Source: Petunia secreta (taxonomy: Eukaryota; Streptophyta; Magnoliopsida; Solanales; Solanaceae). Taken from it: DNA of 64,000 bases. Below are positions 12,753 through 24,110 of this stretch, piece after piece (the first letter of the stretch is position 1; each line of letters starts with the position of its first letter). Made by a program: the position numbers and the translations under genes. The notes below the pieces were generated by a model. It searched no databases. It was not told the origin of the DNA and saw nothing but the letters and a program-made list of their open reading frames with translations. The DNA lies in assembly GCA_029990175.1 (NCBI GenBank), contig JARKIP010000064.1, forward strand, positions 15,580,001 to 15,644,000. Direction: 5' to 3'.

Positions 12753-14456
12753 TCATCATTTCATATTACTATAAAAGCATGTCCTCTAAACATGAAAAAG
12801 TCAGATTACCAAATTACCCTTCAAATAAACTTAAATACCTTACCATCATATTACAAAAATGTTAATGCTAAAAATACCCTAATTACAAAAACGTTGTGCC
12901 TTAAGAGTTGTGTTCCTTCAAATTAATTCACAATAATCATGCTTAAATAGAAGTTAATTGCCGGCTTGGAACTCTACAAAAGCCTTATCTATTTCAGGGC
13001 ACTTATTAACACTAAACAAACTTTCGGTTATTTTATGGCACGAAGGATCATTTAATTGCATCAGTAAGTCTGTTGTTGTAGCCTACAATTTTGGTTTGAG
13101 GGAGATGGAACAACAGCAGATAGAGGATGGCCGTGCGTACATGGTGTATGAAACACTCAACAGTTGGATTCGGTAGATACCAGTATATATCTTTGTATTG
13201 CCGCCGGTCTTCATTTTATTGCAGAGCATCATAGATTTAATTTCGTGCTGAGACTATAAGCATGTAAGCTTGCATAAGACTGAAGTGTTCTGTTCCTTTG
13301 CTTTTTATTTTGTTTTTTCGTTACTTTTTCCTCCTTTTCGTATTGGTCCATTTACCTAATGATCGGTTTAAACGAGATTCTACTATACATTTGTTTCCAA
13401 TGATCTATTTAACTAATGACTGGATTACAGATTTGGAGAGACAAACTCTAAATGAAAGTATTCAATCTCCTTCAACGTGGAAATTTCATGGTTCATGAAT
13501 TCTTTTGTGCCACCCAAATCTAAACTCGCTTGTGTATATAGTATCTTCACACCTTTTTTTGGCCAATCTCATAAATTTGTATTTTATTCCTTTCATGGTT
13601 ATATAGTTACCAATATATTAGCAATAATTTTTAAGGAAGAAACAGAATATTAAGAGTACGACATTATAAAAGTATCTCTTTTCGAAGAGTTGTGTTCCTT
13701 CAAGTTACTTCAGTTATATTTAAATAGAAGAATATTTTAATATTTTTTATTTTTTGGGTACTCTTTTAGCATGTTATTACTTGAATTACTCGCTCACATA
13801 ATTGGTAATATTTTTCTTTTTACTAATTAGTGTTATTTTGGTATAGTCACTGAAATAGAGAATCCCAAACTACAACGCCTTTCAGAGCTCGGGTTGTGGT
13901 TCAGATCAAAGTCTTTTTGAGAGATTTGTGAAAAATGTGGCTAACGCTATTTAGATAACTTCTTTGTTGGTTTGTTTTAATAATTTTACAACTATAGAAG
14001 ACAATCTGAATTTATTGCGATCATTTGACTGCTTAATCGATAATAAGCAGTGACCATATTGTTTAATTATAAGCTTAAATTTTGTGAGATATGTCTCTAC
14101 CTGTATACTTTCCATATCTTCTATTGGTCATTCATGTACTATTAGGTTAGGTATGTTATGGTGTACATATTTGAAATGCGTAAAATCAAAATAAGAAAAT
14201 CAATTACATTTATCTTATTAAATTTTAATTATACATATTCGTAGGTACAAATGGTATCAATTATATTGACCTCAACAAAAAAGTCACCATACAATGCTCA
14301 ACAATCATCATTCATGAAATCTTGTATCATATTCTTCATGTACAATAATTTATTTTAAATTTTGTTTTAATGATATTGTTCTTAGTTATTTTATACTGTA
14401 ATATACTGTACTACAAGACTTGACATACACGTGCAACGCCCGTGTCGAGAGACTAG
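12753..14456 (+). mobile_element. Non-autonomous Helitron, 1.7 kb
   Basis: The element starts TCATCATTTCATATTAC and ends in CTAG (14453-14456). Just upstream of the end is a hairpin, ACACG...CGTGT (14427-14431 paired with 14441-14445). It sits exactly between A (12752) and T (14457). Both homologous spacers (near 19968 and 54978) carry the empty site GATTAATGTTAC. TC...hairpin...CTAG ends and insertion between A and T without duplication are the Helitron signature. No Rep/helicase coding region is present, so movement would need an autonomous relative. Confidence 0.85.
12958..13176 (+). pseudogene. Possible captured gene fragment inside the Helitron
   Basis: A 72-codon open stretch (ending ...MVYETLNSWIR, then TAG) is less AT-rich and more protein-like than its surroundings. 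It could be a host exon captured by the Helitron, as such elements often do. I do not recognise the family, and chance remains possible. The next open stretch, 13298-13498, looks like AT-rich noise. Confidence 0.25.
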
Positions 14457-15080
14457 TGTTACTAAATAATTCTTTAATGTACGTACGTGTCAAAACCTTA
14501 AACGAAGTATAAAAAAGGCGGTGAGTAATTTTATTCGACTTTAGAGACGCATATTAAACAAATTGCGCCACTAATTGCCCTTGAAATAAACACACATGTC
14601 TTTGAACATTTCGTGAATAGAGTTTGAAGTTCAACGAGCTAGCTAAACAACACAGTATCACACGCATTTGTTTGCGACCTCAATTATTCTCAATATTTGC
14701 CATTTAATCTGTTTACTAGGAAATGGTTTAATTAATCTCTATAGAAATTTTCAAAAATTCAAAAAACTAGAGATACTTGTAAAAAAGATCTTAACATTGC
14801 ATGAATTTCTTCATTTGATTGTTAACTAATTAGTTGGAAATTTGGTCCCGATTGTTGATTGTTTACAATTGTAAAGGGGAGTGGTTTCACCGCTCTCCTA
14901 AAGGAAAGAAAAGAAAAAATGACTGATGTACGTCTGGACAAACGTGGAATTTTATTACTTTTCAAACCAGATGTTAATGCTAACCTGGTAATTAATACAA
15001 ATCTCAGAGTTCACAAGTGGAGCAGTACATTATATACTTATGAATTCGAATTATCTGATCTCTGTACAAGAGAACTTTGA
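14457..15080. repeat. Duplicated spacer (B version, distal part) before copy C 3' end
   Basis: Aligns with 54978-55480 in front of copy D. Shared landmarks are CAAAACCTTAAACGA, AACAAATTGCGCC, TTCGTGAATAGAGTTTGA, TCAACGAGCTAGC, ACTAGAGATACTTGTAAA and TTTGGTCCCG. The C upstream spacer shares only the first part, up to about 20100. The open frame at 14859-15080 lies in this spacer and is not conserved as protein. Confidence 0.8.
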
Positions 15081-15155
15081 ACAATGCTTAGGTTGGTGGA
15101 GCTTCATGACGAATATAATCATACGAATATCTATATACAAATAACTCTTTTTGCC

Positions 15156-18100
15156 TTAGTCATGGGAAGGAGGTCCTTCCAAACGAATATAGTCATACAT
15201 GATTCCTTGAAAAGGACTAGTTGCATTTGCTTGTGTCAAATATATGCTATTTTCTCCTTCAACAAGTATAGCACTCTCCAAATTTACATTGAATAGCCAG
15301 TAGAGACCATGAATTCCATGCCTTGCTATCGCGTTATCCTTCCCTATCACTCCACTTGAGAATAGAGGAGTATTTGTGCTTGAATCATTGACGCGTACCT
15401 GCAACTTACATTTATTGATTTCCATTATTCTTGACTTGATAATATCTAATCATGATCGAAAAAAGATGAAAAAGTTGCGCTAATTGTATACCTGTAGTTC
15501 AGCTTGAGCTGCAGAGGCAAGTGCCAATCTTAGTGTATACATTTCATTTTGATTAACATTGTCTAGTTTGAACTTTATTTGCCATGTCGTTCCTTGATAT
15601 GTCTTCTCATCCTTTTTCCTAACATTTCCAAAAACACGAAAAAGGGACAAAAGTCCATTTCAATTTTAATGAAGACATCAAATATTATGTCTTTCCTGAA
15701 GTCTAAATTTAAAATATACTAGTACTGGTTTAGTAGTTTCTTTACCTAGTGACTTGAGCAAAGAACCAATCTTTTATATAGTCGCTCTCTCCAACTGTAA
15801 AAACGATATCACCATTTGGATATAAGTCAGTGTATCTCTCCCATAGTCCGTACTGTCTAAACCTGCGGCAGATGATGACGATGAGCAGCAAAAAAAAATG
15901 TAAATATAAACTATCATGAAGGAGGAGAAGCTAACCTATCAGGATGATTAACAAAGAGTTTGTTAACATATTTTGGATCAGGATCAGGGATGTAAAACTC
16001 TCGAGCAGAACGATCAGGTATGCCAATTTCCCAGAGCGTAGGTCCATTTCTTGGAGGCTCAAAGACAAGATCATCCATCTCAATGTTGCAGCCTGAGTTA
16101 TAACATGTTATACAGCTCATAATGATCTTGAAAGAAAGAACGTAATGGTCTACTTGACAAATAAGGAATTTTGTACCTGAGGTAATTGTTACTTTAATGT
16201 CACTTTTGTAATCTCCTATGAATCCAGGGACAAATGCATACAGGTTATAGTCGCCTGCTCGTATATCCCTAATTACATAATTGCCTTCATCATCTGCTCT
16301 TGTCCAGAATTGATAGTCCTGATCAATATCAACATTTGAATTTAAGGAATAAGTCTTAGTAGTCTCCAAGTGATTTAGCTATAATGTGCCAATGAATTAC
16401 CTTGCATTCTCTTTGCCACGAACCGGCTTCCCCTGGTGGAGCCAAACCAACATAGGCACCAGAAGCAGATATCTTATCATCTTTGAGGTATCTAAGTTCC
16501 AAGGAAAAAAAAAACTAAATAAGAAATATAAGTACAACCAATGACCATAAAATGGAAACTTTGGCAACAGTAGTTCAAATAGGCAGATAGTACCTGTCTC
16601 GGACTAATAATCTTCCACTAATATTACCGCGTTGAGAGGATGCTGGGAAATCCTCAGAGGCTGGAAAACTGTAAGGCCAGCTTTGAACTTCTATTAGCAT
16701 CTGGTTATTTGCAGTCGGTGCTTTAGATAGTCTAGTTATATTAGATAAGGACAGTCTCAAAGATACAAATTATGATTACTTTGTTGCATCACAAAACCTG
16801 TTCTTTGGCATCATCCCAGAGAGTAAGGGGATCCTTCCCTCCATTGGCAGAATTAAGATAAATGAAAACTGGTCCAAAAACTTTCTTCCATGGCTCCCCT
16901 TCTCCGAACTTCGGAACCAAATCCACTCCTGCATAGTGGGCACTGAGAAATACCTGAAAATAGCATCTCGAGAGAATCAAGAAAAGAAGAAGAAAAAAGG
17001 AGTATTCTTTGCCAGCGTTGTTTAAGTTATATACACTTATAATACAAAGAAACATCTATCAGTCCAACTTATCTATAGCATGTCATTACTCCATTTTTCA
17101 GATACCATGTCAAGCTTGCTATGAAGAATAACCAGTTTAACCTGGTGGTATAAAAAATTTATACATTGTTAGTGCACAAAACTTAAACTCTGTTGTGAGA
17201 TACCCTTAAATTTTTTGGTTATGTTTGCTACTTTAGTGTCTCAGGCAAGAAACAATTGAACAGGAACAATAATGTGTAAAGGCTTGGGATTACTCACAGA
17301 AAGAGCAGTTGGACCAACATGAGAAGTGAGGTTTTGTTTAAGTGGTCCCCCAGATCGAAATTCATCGCTTGGTATTATTATCCAGAAGCCTACTGGTGGA
17401 TCTATACAAATCCATCCATGGACCTTGAGATCTTTGTCCTCACATGAGTACTGATACTTGTCATCAACCTGGCAGCATGATCACTTAAGCAGCATTAATT
17501 ACTAAAACGTAGAGAAAGAAGGACTCATTAAGACCTTAAGTATGAACCACAGTAGGAAATTGAAATTTACAGCCTGTGCGGATTGCTGTTTATCATAGTT
17601 CCATTAAGTACTTTATATCCATATTGTTGTACTGTATGCTGTTAATATTTGGATAGAATGTATTTTTTAATGTTTGTTGCGTTTAATAACAATGTTTTGC
17701 TTGGTTTGACTGTACTGTGTAATAACCGATACGTTTACCGTACTACCTTACTGTAAATGTTGGATTTATCAACAATCCAGAATCTAGAAAAAGGAAAAGA
17801 AAATAGGCACCTCGCCTTTGAATTCAGGCTCTACAGGATTGACAAGCAGGACTGCTTCTGGATAAGCAAGTGGTTGTCCTCTATCTGGTAACCTGTCATC
17901 AGGTAAGGGCATGTATCTCTGCCTATTATCTGCCATCGCCATGTAATGAAACCTGGTCGTTCGAGATTAGACAATATAGCATCCTTCTTAATTGTTATCA
18001 ATGAGGCTATACATAAGAGATAGCACTGTGCCTCTGATGCATACAAACGATTGATCACTTATATTGTACGTATCACTTAATTCATAAGTATGAGAACAAA

Positions 18101-19144
18101 AACAAGATATGCCATTGAGAAAATGTTAACAATAGATGGATGAAGTTGAAACTGAAGTTTACTTGTCTTTTCTGAGCTTGAAAGCAATCCTAGTCTCAGC
18201 AAGGTTGAAACCAGGCCATCCTTCTAAGTGTTCGTAAATTGCATAAGAATAGAACCCTGATGAACCTTTGAGCATTATGAACCTGAACATCATCCTTCTG
18301 ATTAGTCATCTAGTATCATGCATCTCAATCTAGGCAAAAAGAAACAGAAACAAATATTTAAAGAAGGAAAAGCAAAACCTTTTGTCTATGTTCAGGGGAA
18401 TAAGCTTGTCCTGGAGTGACGCATCCCATGTCCTTGAGAAGGAAACCTCTACTTGATCATCTGTTTCCAGTATGACCTTATAGGTTGTGCATATGAGCCT
18501 GTATTGATAAAACATTCCTATGCTCGAAACCGTTTTTAGTAGGACAAACATAATTTTTGATTGGGGCCTGTGTATATACCTTTCAAATATTCCAGTAGTT
18601 CCTGTAGTCCCTGCAGAACTCCAGACAACATCCCAGTATCTGGAGAACAACACCAATTGTAACATGCAATTCCTTTCACGAAGAGGAGGAATGGAAGAAG
18701 CTTAATAACAAAGGGCAGATGGAGTTACCCTCTGTTTGTTTCATCATTTAGAACCTCGAGCAAATTGTCGACGCCATTGTATGTGATTGCGGTTACAATG
18801 CCATCTGGTACTGATAATGTCACTTGGAGTATACCATTATCCATCACTACCTAAAGAATATTGTGTACCTGTTAGTGCACTTAACTATACTTCATTAGAA
18901 TTAACTACAAGAAACTTCAACAATATAATTTTAAGTTGTCATATATTGATTTAAGGAAAAAACTTAATGGCTTTGATGCTATTCTTGAGAGCTCTAATCT
19001 AGATATTAACCTTAATTAGTTCTTTTCAAGTGAATTATTCAACTAGCACATAGTCATATGAAAAAGAATAGTTGCTGCTAAAAGATATAGTGATGAATAT
19101 ATTACATGGTGATCGTCTAGGACGTGCAGCTCTACTCCGGTCAT
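15156..19144 (-). CDS. Rhamnogalacturonan lyase copy C (15 coding exons, 637 aa)
   Basis: Close tandem duplicate of copy B, with the same predicted activity on rhamnogalacturonan I. Exons in transcript order: 19106-19144, 18729-18850, 18580-18639, 18379-18498, 18163-18282, 17811-17952, 17298-17468, 16798-16953, 16594-16700, 16401-16491, 16177-16318, 15936-16092, 15746-15862, 15492-15618, 15156-15398. They total 1914 nt with intact phase. The start is MTGVELHVLDDHH. Domain order is as in B: FHYMAMADNRQRYM and KYQYS...VHG in the lyase domain, SWPYSFPASEDF and DYQFWTRADDEG in domain II, GPTLWEIGIPDR and GIHGLYWLF in domain III. Exon 8 begins VFLSAHYAG where B and D have MFLS. The last exon encodes the same residues as B. 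Adjoining 3' DNA is also nearly identical to B, although other introns differ more, which suggests gene conversion. Confidence 0.93.
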
Positions 19145-19175
19145 TGATCTTGTTTTTTCAGTGTCTTCTTTAGTA
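19145..19175 (-). other. Copy C: leader part of first coding exon and upstream intron acceptor
   Basis: A T-rich stretch ends in TTTTTGCAG on the minus strand, with the CAG at 19178-19176, followed by 31 nt to the ATG. In this copy the 31 nt are open in the ATG frame (TKEDTEKTRS before the Met). A coding upstream exon is therefore not excluded, but the matching segment in B carries a stop, so a 5'-UTR intron is favoured. Confidence 0.55.
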
Positions 19176-19199
19176 CTGCAAAAATAATTTTTTTTCACC

Positions 19200-20105
19200 T
19201 TATTCCTCAAGAAATTTTGGCAGTCCAGAGAGTATGACATAAAAAGGAAGAAACAAGAGAGCTTATTTACATGTTCTTGCTCTTAGGCAGAAGAGGAAGC
19301 ATGTAATACTGCATATGTTTTAATCAATACTCTCCTTGAAATTGCAACAAAAAAAAACTTTGTTTATGTCAGCAAATTTGTAGATCACTTAGCTTAGTCG
19401 TCACCACTGGTTTGGTACAATTACACATATTATTAGCTTGCAAGAGTCGCCAAGGTGAACTAATAAAGAGATCATGAATAATGTATGGGACAGTAAGTGG
19501 AATTTCAGAATACTAGTAGTTAGTTTACTTTCCCATGGACAATGGACATGCTTAAAGATTATTCATTCAATAAGGGAAAACTTTCAAGATAGCATGATTC
19601 TCAGAATATTGACTTGTGTCAGCAGTTGCATCTTTAAAAGTTTCAATTTCATCCTAAGGAGATTTCTGACACGTTTGTGTCTAGTTTAGCTCTGATGGTC
19701 CCAAATAGATAGACTAATTACATATATGCTGCAAGTCCATGTCAAATTGATAATAAGATCTGTTTGAATAATGTTACTCCTCCCTTACCGTTTATTGCCA
19801 CTTTAGCAAAAAGATTTTGTCCATAATATTTGTCATTTTGAAAAACCGAATAAACATCGTCTTTTTTTATTTGTTTAATATTCCACCTTTACTATATACA
19901 TAATCACTAAATACTCATTTAAGGAAGAGATTATGATACTTTAGTCATATAATTTTTATGATTAATGTTACTAAAATGATTCCTTTAATGAGTGTGTCAA
20001 AACAAACGGCTTTGCTCGACTAGAGAAGCATATAAAACAGATTGTGCCACTATTTACCCTTTGAATGACCACGTATATCTTTGATCATTTCGTGAATGGA
20101 TGAAA
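19200..20105. repeat. Duplicated upstream spacer of the lyase genes (C version)
   Basis: Aligns with the B spacer and with the orphan copy at 53.7-55.1 kb. It lacks the LTR, Mutator-like and Helitron insertions of B, so it supplies the empty sites. Homology ends near 20100 at TTCGTGAATGGATG, after which unrelated repeat DNA begins. It should carry the copy C promoter. Confidence 0.8.
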
Positions 20106-20324
20106 ATCATTTATACTCATATTTATGTGATGTATTTTTATATTTTTATATTAACTTTAACCAAGATGTTTTAACTATAACACAAATCGTAATAGATTAT
20201 ATTATAGTAATTTAAGCTCATGAATATTACAAATAATATAATCTTTTTATTGAATTATTACAAGATCTAAAGCTACTTTTATGATTGTTATTTTATTATA
20301 AATCATAATGTATCTCTCTTTGTG

Positions 20325-20325
<1 letters not shown>
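20106..20325. other. AT-rich non-coding DNA
   Basis: Very AT-rich stretch between the spacer homology break and the microsatellite. No feature recognised. Confidence 0.4.
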
Positions 20326-20395
<70 letters not shown>

Positions 20396-20411
20396 CACAC
20401 ACACACACACA
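20326..20411. repeat. Compound microsatellite (TA)n then (AC)n
   Basis: About 30 TA units to 20385, then about 12 AC units to 20411. It adjoins the CAACAACAACAA tail of the SINE-like element that follows. Confidence 0.95.
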
Positions 20412-20427
20412 AGCATTTTAACTTAAA

Positions 20428-20560
20428 ACTAACAACAACAACAACAACATATCATATCCCACCAAAATGGAGTCTGGGGGAAGAGAGATGTACAAAAGTT
20501 TTACTCCACCAAGATGGAGAGACTGTTTCTAATAGACCATCTGTCAAAGAAATAAAAAAG
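20428..20560 (-). mobile_element. TS SINE-like 3' fragment
   Basis: In the minus direction the fragment ends in a TTG repeat (CAACAACAACAACAAC on the plus strand). It contains the degenerate block ATCCCACCAAAATGGAGTCTG followed by GGAGAGACTGTTTC. This matches the Solanaceae TS SINE 3' region and the better copy at 25741-25852. Family assignment is from memory of the consensus. Confidence 0.6.
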
Positions 20561-21316
20561 AAAAGAAATAAAACCCAGGGATAAGGGGACCAAAACCTCC
20601 ATAAAGTAATACTCCCATTTGCAAGAGAATGTCCACGCAATTTACAAAACTATGACACCATAGGCAGTGATTTGCCTTATTGACCTCGCTTACAGTGGTT
20701 TGTAAGAATGACCTCCGCTAATTTTAATGAATAAACTCCGGATGAAAATACTCCTTCGAAATCTTATATTGACGCCCGCATCCTGCCCCCACTTTCCAGT
20801 AGTGCTGCCTGACCTTGATCTCTTTCCATATTCTCCCAAATAACTTGAAGTATTGCCCCGCTCTCCCTTTCTCGTAAGTTGTGCCTCTTAGGCAGCACTT
20901 AACAACACTTGACTTTGGCCTCCTCTTGCATAGGCAACACCTGTCCTTTTATCTCTTCCCACATTCTCCAGATAACTTGAAGTGTTGCCTCGACAGCACT
21001 TGCCATAATCTCTTCGCAGGGAGCACTTGCCCTTTATATTTTCTGAAGAGGCAACACTTGTTAATATATAACTTGAAGTGCTGCCTCCGAGGCTATTTAG
21101 CTAAACCATTCTTAAATGGAGACAAAAAGCCATAATCAGTGATATGCGGTACATCCCAGTGAAATTTTTTGACTCTATTAAGGATACATGTGATTTGAAG
21201 AAATAGAATATTTCGTAAAAATTTCGCGTAGGGGCCTGTTTGGCTCGCGCTAATTGATTTGTAGCCGTCAAAAATAAATTCGCTGAGAAATAGCCACCTC
21301 CGGACAATTGAACATA
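20561..21316. repeat. Unclassified repeat DNA with recurring short motif
   Basis: No gene. Between about 20830 and 21110 the phrases ATAACTTGAAGT(G/A)(T/C)TGCC and GGCA(G/A)CACTTG recur several times at irregular spacing, as in a decayed tandem or LTR leader. From 21110 to 21316 there is low-complexity non-coding DNA. Confidence 0.4.
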
Positions 21317-21655
21317 ACATGTTCAAAGTCCCAGTATTTTATTATGAGACTTTATATAAAGCTTTAGTAAACTAACCCCAGTATAAAATAATGGGATCTT
21401 TGAACATGATAGTTCAAAGTCCCATTATTTTGTTATGAGACTTTATATATAAAGCTTCAGTCGTTCAAAGGTCCCATTATTTTGTTATGGCACTTTATAT
21501 ATAAAATCCTATAACAAAATAATAGGACCTTTGAACATGTTAGTTCAAGGTCCCATTATTTTATTATGGAACTTTATATATAAAGCTTCAGTTCCATAAT
21601 AAAATAATAGGACCTTTGAACATGTTAGTTCAAAGTCTCAGTATAAAATACCGAG
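21317..21655. repeat. Array of alternating inverted repeats (hairpin-forming)
   Basis: The phrase GTTCAAAGTCCCA(T/G)TATTTT and its complement AAAATAATAGGACCTTTGAAC alternate about eight times, around TTTATATATAAAGC cores. The cleanest palindrome, about 21548-21616, has arms GGTCCCATTATTTTATTATG and its complement, nearly perfect. The transcript could form long hairpins. It may be a MITE that inserted into copies of itself. Confidence 0.8.
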
Positions 21656-22734
21656 ACTAGTCTGGAGTGTTTTCCAACGCTAATGGAGCGCAAGTGCGCG
21701 CGAATTTTTGGCTTTTTCTCAATTAATTTTAAAACGGTGGATAAAATTTATTGAGCGCGTCTAAAAATGGCTACGCATCAAAATTTCCCGAATATTTCAA
21801 TCACATTTTATGTTTAACCAATATTAGAAAACTTTTGCACCAATAGCCTCATACCAGAAATATGAAGGCAATTCTGGTAGGATCATGGCGAATGCAGGAG
21901 ATTTTAGCTTATTAAAAGGTCCTGGCAGATGAAAATCATTTTCTATCGAAGTTCTTCCGCTCGAGATGAAAATTTATACGTTAGGCGCCCAAAAGGCCGC
22001 CCAGCGTAAATGTTGTCTAGAGAATTCATGTTCTTTTACGGCAAAAGGCTTCTTATATTTGAGATTTTATAGAGTGAAAATCTAACCACACAATTACTTT
22101 TTAGGGCTCGAACGAGAAACAATCAGCATTAACAAAGTTTTAGTAGAATCGCCACATTTGATGTTATGGAACAGTTTTACAATTTTACAACTTGTGCTCA
22201 TCCTCTTGCCATACAAAGGAATTCTTCTAGATAGGGAAATTTCCAAAATTATGTGAAAGATTAAAGAACTCTGGCATAAATGGTACTCCCGTTTGATGCA
22301 ACAACATTAGTCATGAAATATGTAGAACGTGCAGAAACTAATTAATTAAGTATGCATAAAATGGACATATATACTGTTACGCGGCGCCTTCTTGAGTTCG
22401 CTTAAAAGGGCAACGTATGCCGGCCAATGGTCCCCTCCGCACGCTAGACTAGAGCGTCAGTGCCGTGCGGGAAAACCGATGTCAATCACAGTGTGTATAA
22501 AAAGAGCAATTGAAAATGAAAGTCGTTGCATTAATCAAAAGCCAACCGATTACAAGAAAGCAAGCGTGGTGTCGAGGGGTGAGACACCAGAGTAGAAATA
22601 TGAAAGCAGCTTACAGTTTGTTCAAATCCTTATACCCCCTATATATGTTCTTAAAAAATAAACTCATGCCATAGCAACAAACGCTAAGGAGCTAGACAAT
22701 CATACTAGAAAAATACAGAAAGATAAAATCTCCT
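21656..22734. other. No gene recognised
   Basis: Repeat-like DNA of mixed composition. The short open frame at 22392-22595 has no recognisable domain. Nothing else could be assigned. Confidence 0.4.
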
Positions 22735-23045
22735 ACCTAGCTGGACAATAAGCCCATGCTCTTCCAAACATCGTCTTTTAGCATTGTTGTAAGCTGCCTG
22801 CATCATCGCCCCAAGGTCGGCACTACTAAATCTGTTTATCTCTCTTGCAGCAAATTATATGTGTATTACTCCGTGAAAACTTTAGATATACTTAGAGCAA
22901 AGTATTAAGGTATAAAGAAATACTAAAACCAACATATGGTTTGAATGTTCACTCTCGGATCTGGAATTCCAGCCTATTGCCATCTCTTGGTCTTGATCTT
23001 TCCATCTCTTGTTCTTGATCTACAATATATCAAGATGTCCATTAT
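22735..23045 (-). pseudogene. NSF-like AAA ATPase gene fragment, copy 1
   Basis: On the minus strand one exon reads AARE, then SADLGAMMQAAYNNAKRRCL and EEHGL. This fits the region after the D1 ATPase core in N-ethylmaleimide-sensitive factor and related AAA proteins. A second exon remnant (about 22945-23045) holds part of the preceding strand. Intronic DNA separates them. No promoter, start or full ATPase core is present, so this is a displaced gene fragment. Copies 2-4 in this window share the same exon and intron sequence. Confidence 0.55.
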
Positions 23046-23289
23046 AATTTGGAAGGAGTATTTGAAAAGGCTGCATTATTTTACCCAATTGAACCTTCTG
23101 ATGTTCTTAGGCCATGCATCAAATAATCCCTATGCAAGTTTTTTTTTTAAAAATAAAATGATGACAGAGTATCCTTCAGGCTTTTGATTATATCGAGCGG
23201 TATGGTGTTTATTATTCTGCTTTCCAGTTTCAGGGGTCCAGCGTTGAATTGGTGGACCGCTCTCTTATTAGCTAACTCGATTTGATTTT

Positions 23290-24110
23290 TCTTCTAGATT
23301 CGTGGAAAAGTTCCCTTCGCGTAGCGAGCGATATGAAACGAGTCGCCAATTTGAGTCGATTGGATGGTTAGCTTGTCGAATTTTAGAATATGAGGTTGAA
23401 TTCTATAGAATGGCTGAATATGCACTAGAACTAGTCCATGAACCTTCCGAGAATGTTCAAAGATTTATTGATGACCTTTCCTTTTTCCTTGAGATCCCAG
23501 ATGGCTCGAGAGATTGAGGTCGGGATTTAATTTGATGCTGTTGTTGATATTGCTCAAAGGTATTAGGCATACCATAAGTTAGAGGGTGAAGAGTTAGAGC
23601 GGGAGAGCAATAAATTCCGTGGCCCTGGTGGGCAACCATGGTACCTCATTTGGAGGTAAAAGTTCTGATTATTTTGGGAGGTCACCTTCCAGGTTATCTC
23701 AGCTTGTGTCACGTGATTCTTAGAGTGCGCCAGTAGCTCGTCAAGATCAGATTCAGTCTTCTCTTTACAGCTATCAACAATTTGTCCAGCTTCAATTTTC
23801 ACTGAAAAGGTATCATCATTGTAACGAGCCTATCATCTTTGAGAAGTTTTCCTTTACTTCGACAAAAAGGCAGTCGTCCTTTCACTCGTCATCAGGAACC
23901 TGCTCAGTTATAATAAGGGATTTCATTTAGATCTTAATCAACCAGAGAAATGCCACCATCCGGTAGAGGTTGAGAGCATGGCAGCAGTGGTTCTTCAGAA
24001 GGTGATTATCAGGGTAGTAGCTCAACTCAGCTGTAGAGGCAGTTCTATGAACTGCCAGTCTCGCAGGATGGTGAGGAACCCGATGTAGTAGACCTAGAGA
24101 TTTCTTCTTC
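23290..24110 (+). pseudogene. Degraded Ty3/gypsy gag remnant
   Basis: The frame from about 23302 reads EKFPSRSERYETSRQFESI, then EYEVEFYRMAEYALELV and RFIDDLSFFLEIPDGSRD. This matches the plant gypsy gag pattern (KFPS...RFEALR...EYE..F..LA.YA...RF..GL....). A stop follows at 23515-23517 and later segments shift frame. It is a dead retroelement fragment with no LTRs identified beside it. Confidence 0.7.

Noticed and set aside
14859..15080. 73-codon plus-strand frame beside copy C as a gene
   Set aside because: It lies in the duplicated spacer, and the matching DNA near 55400 does not keep the frame.
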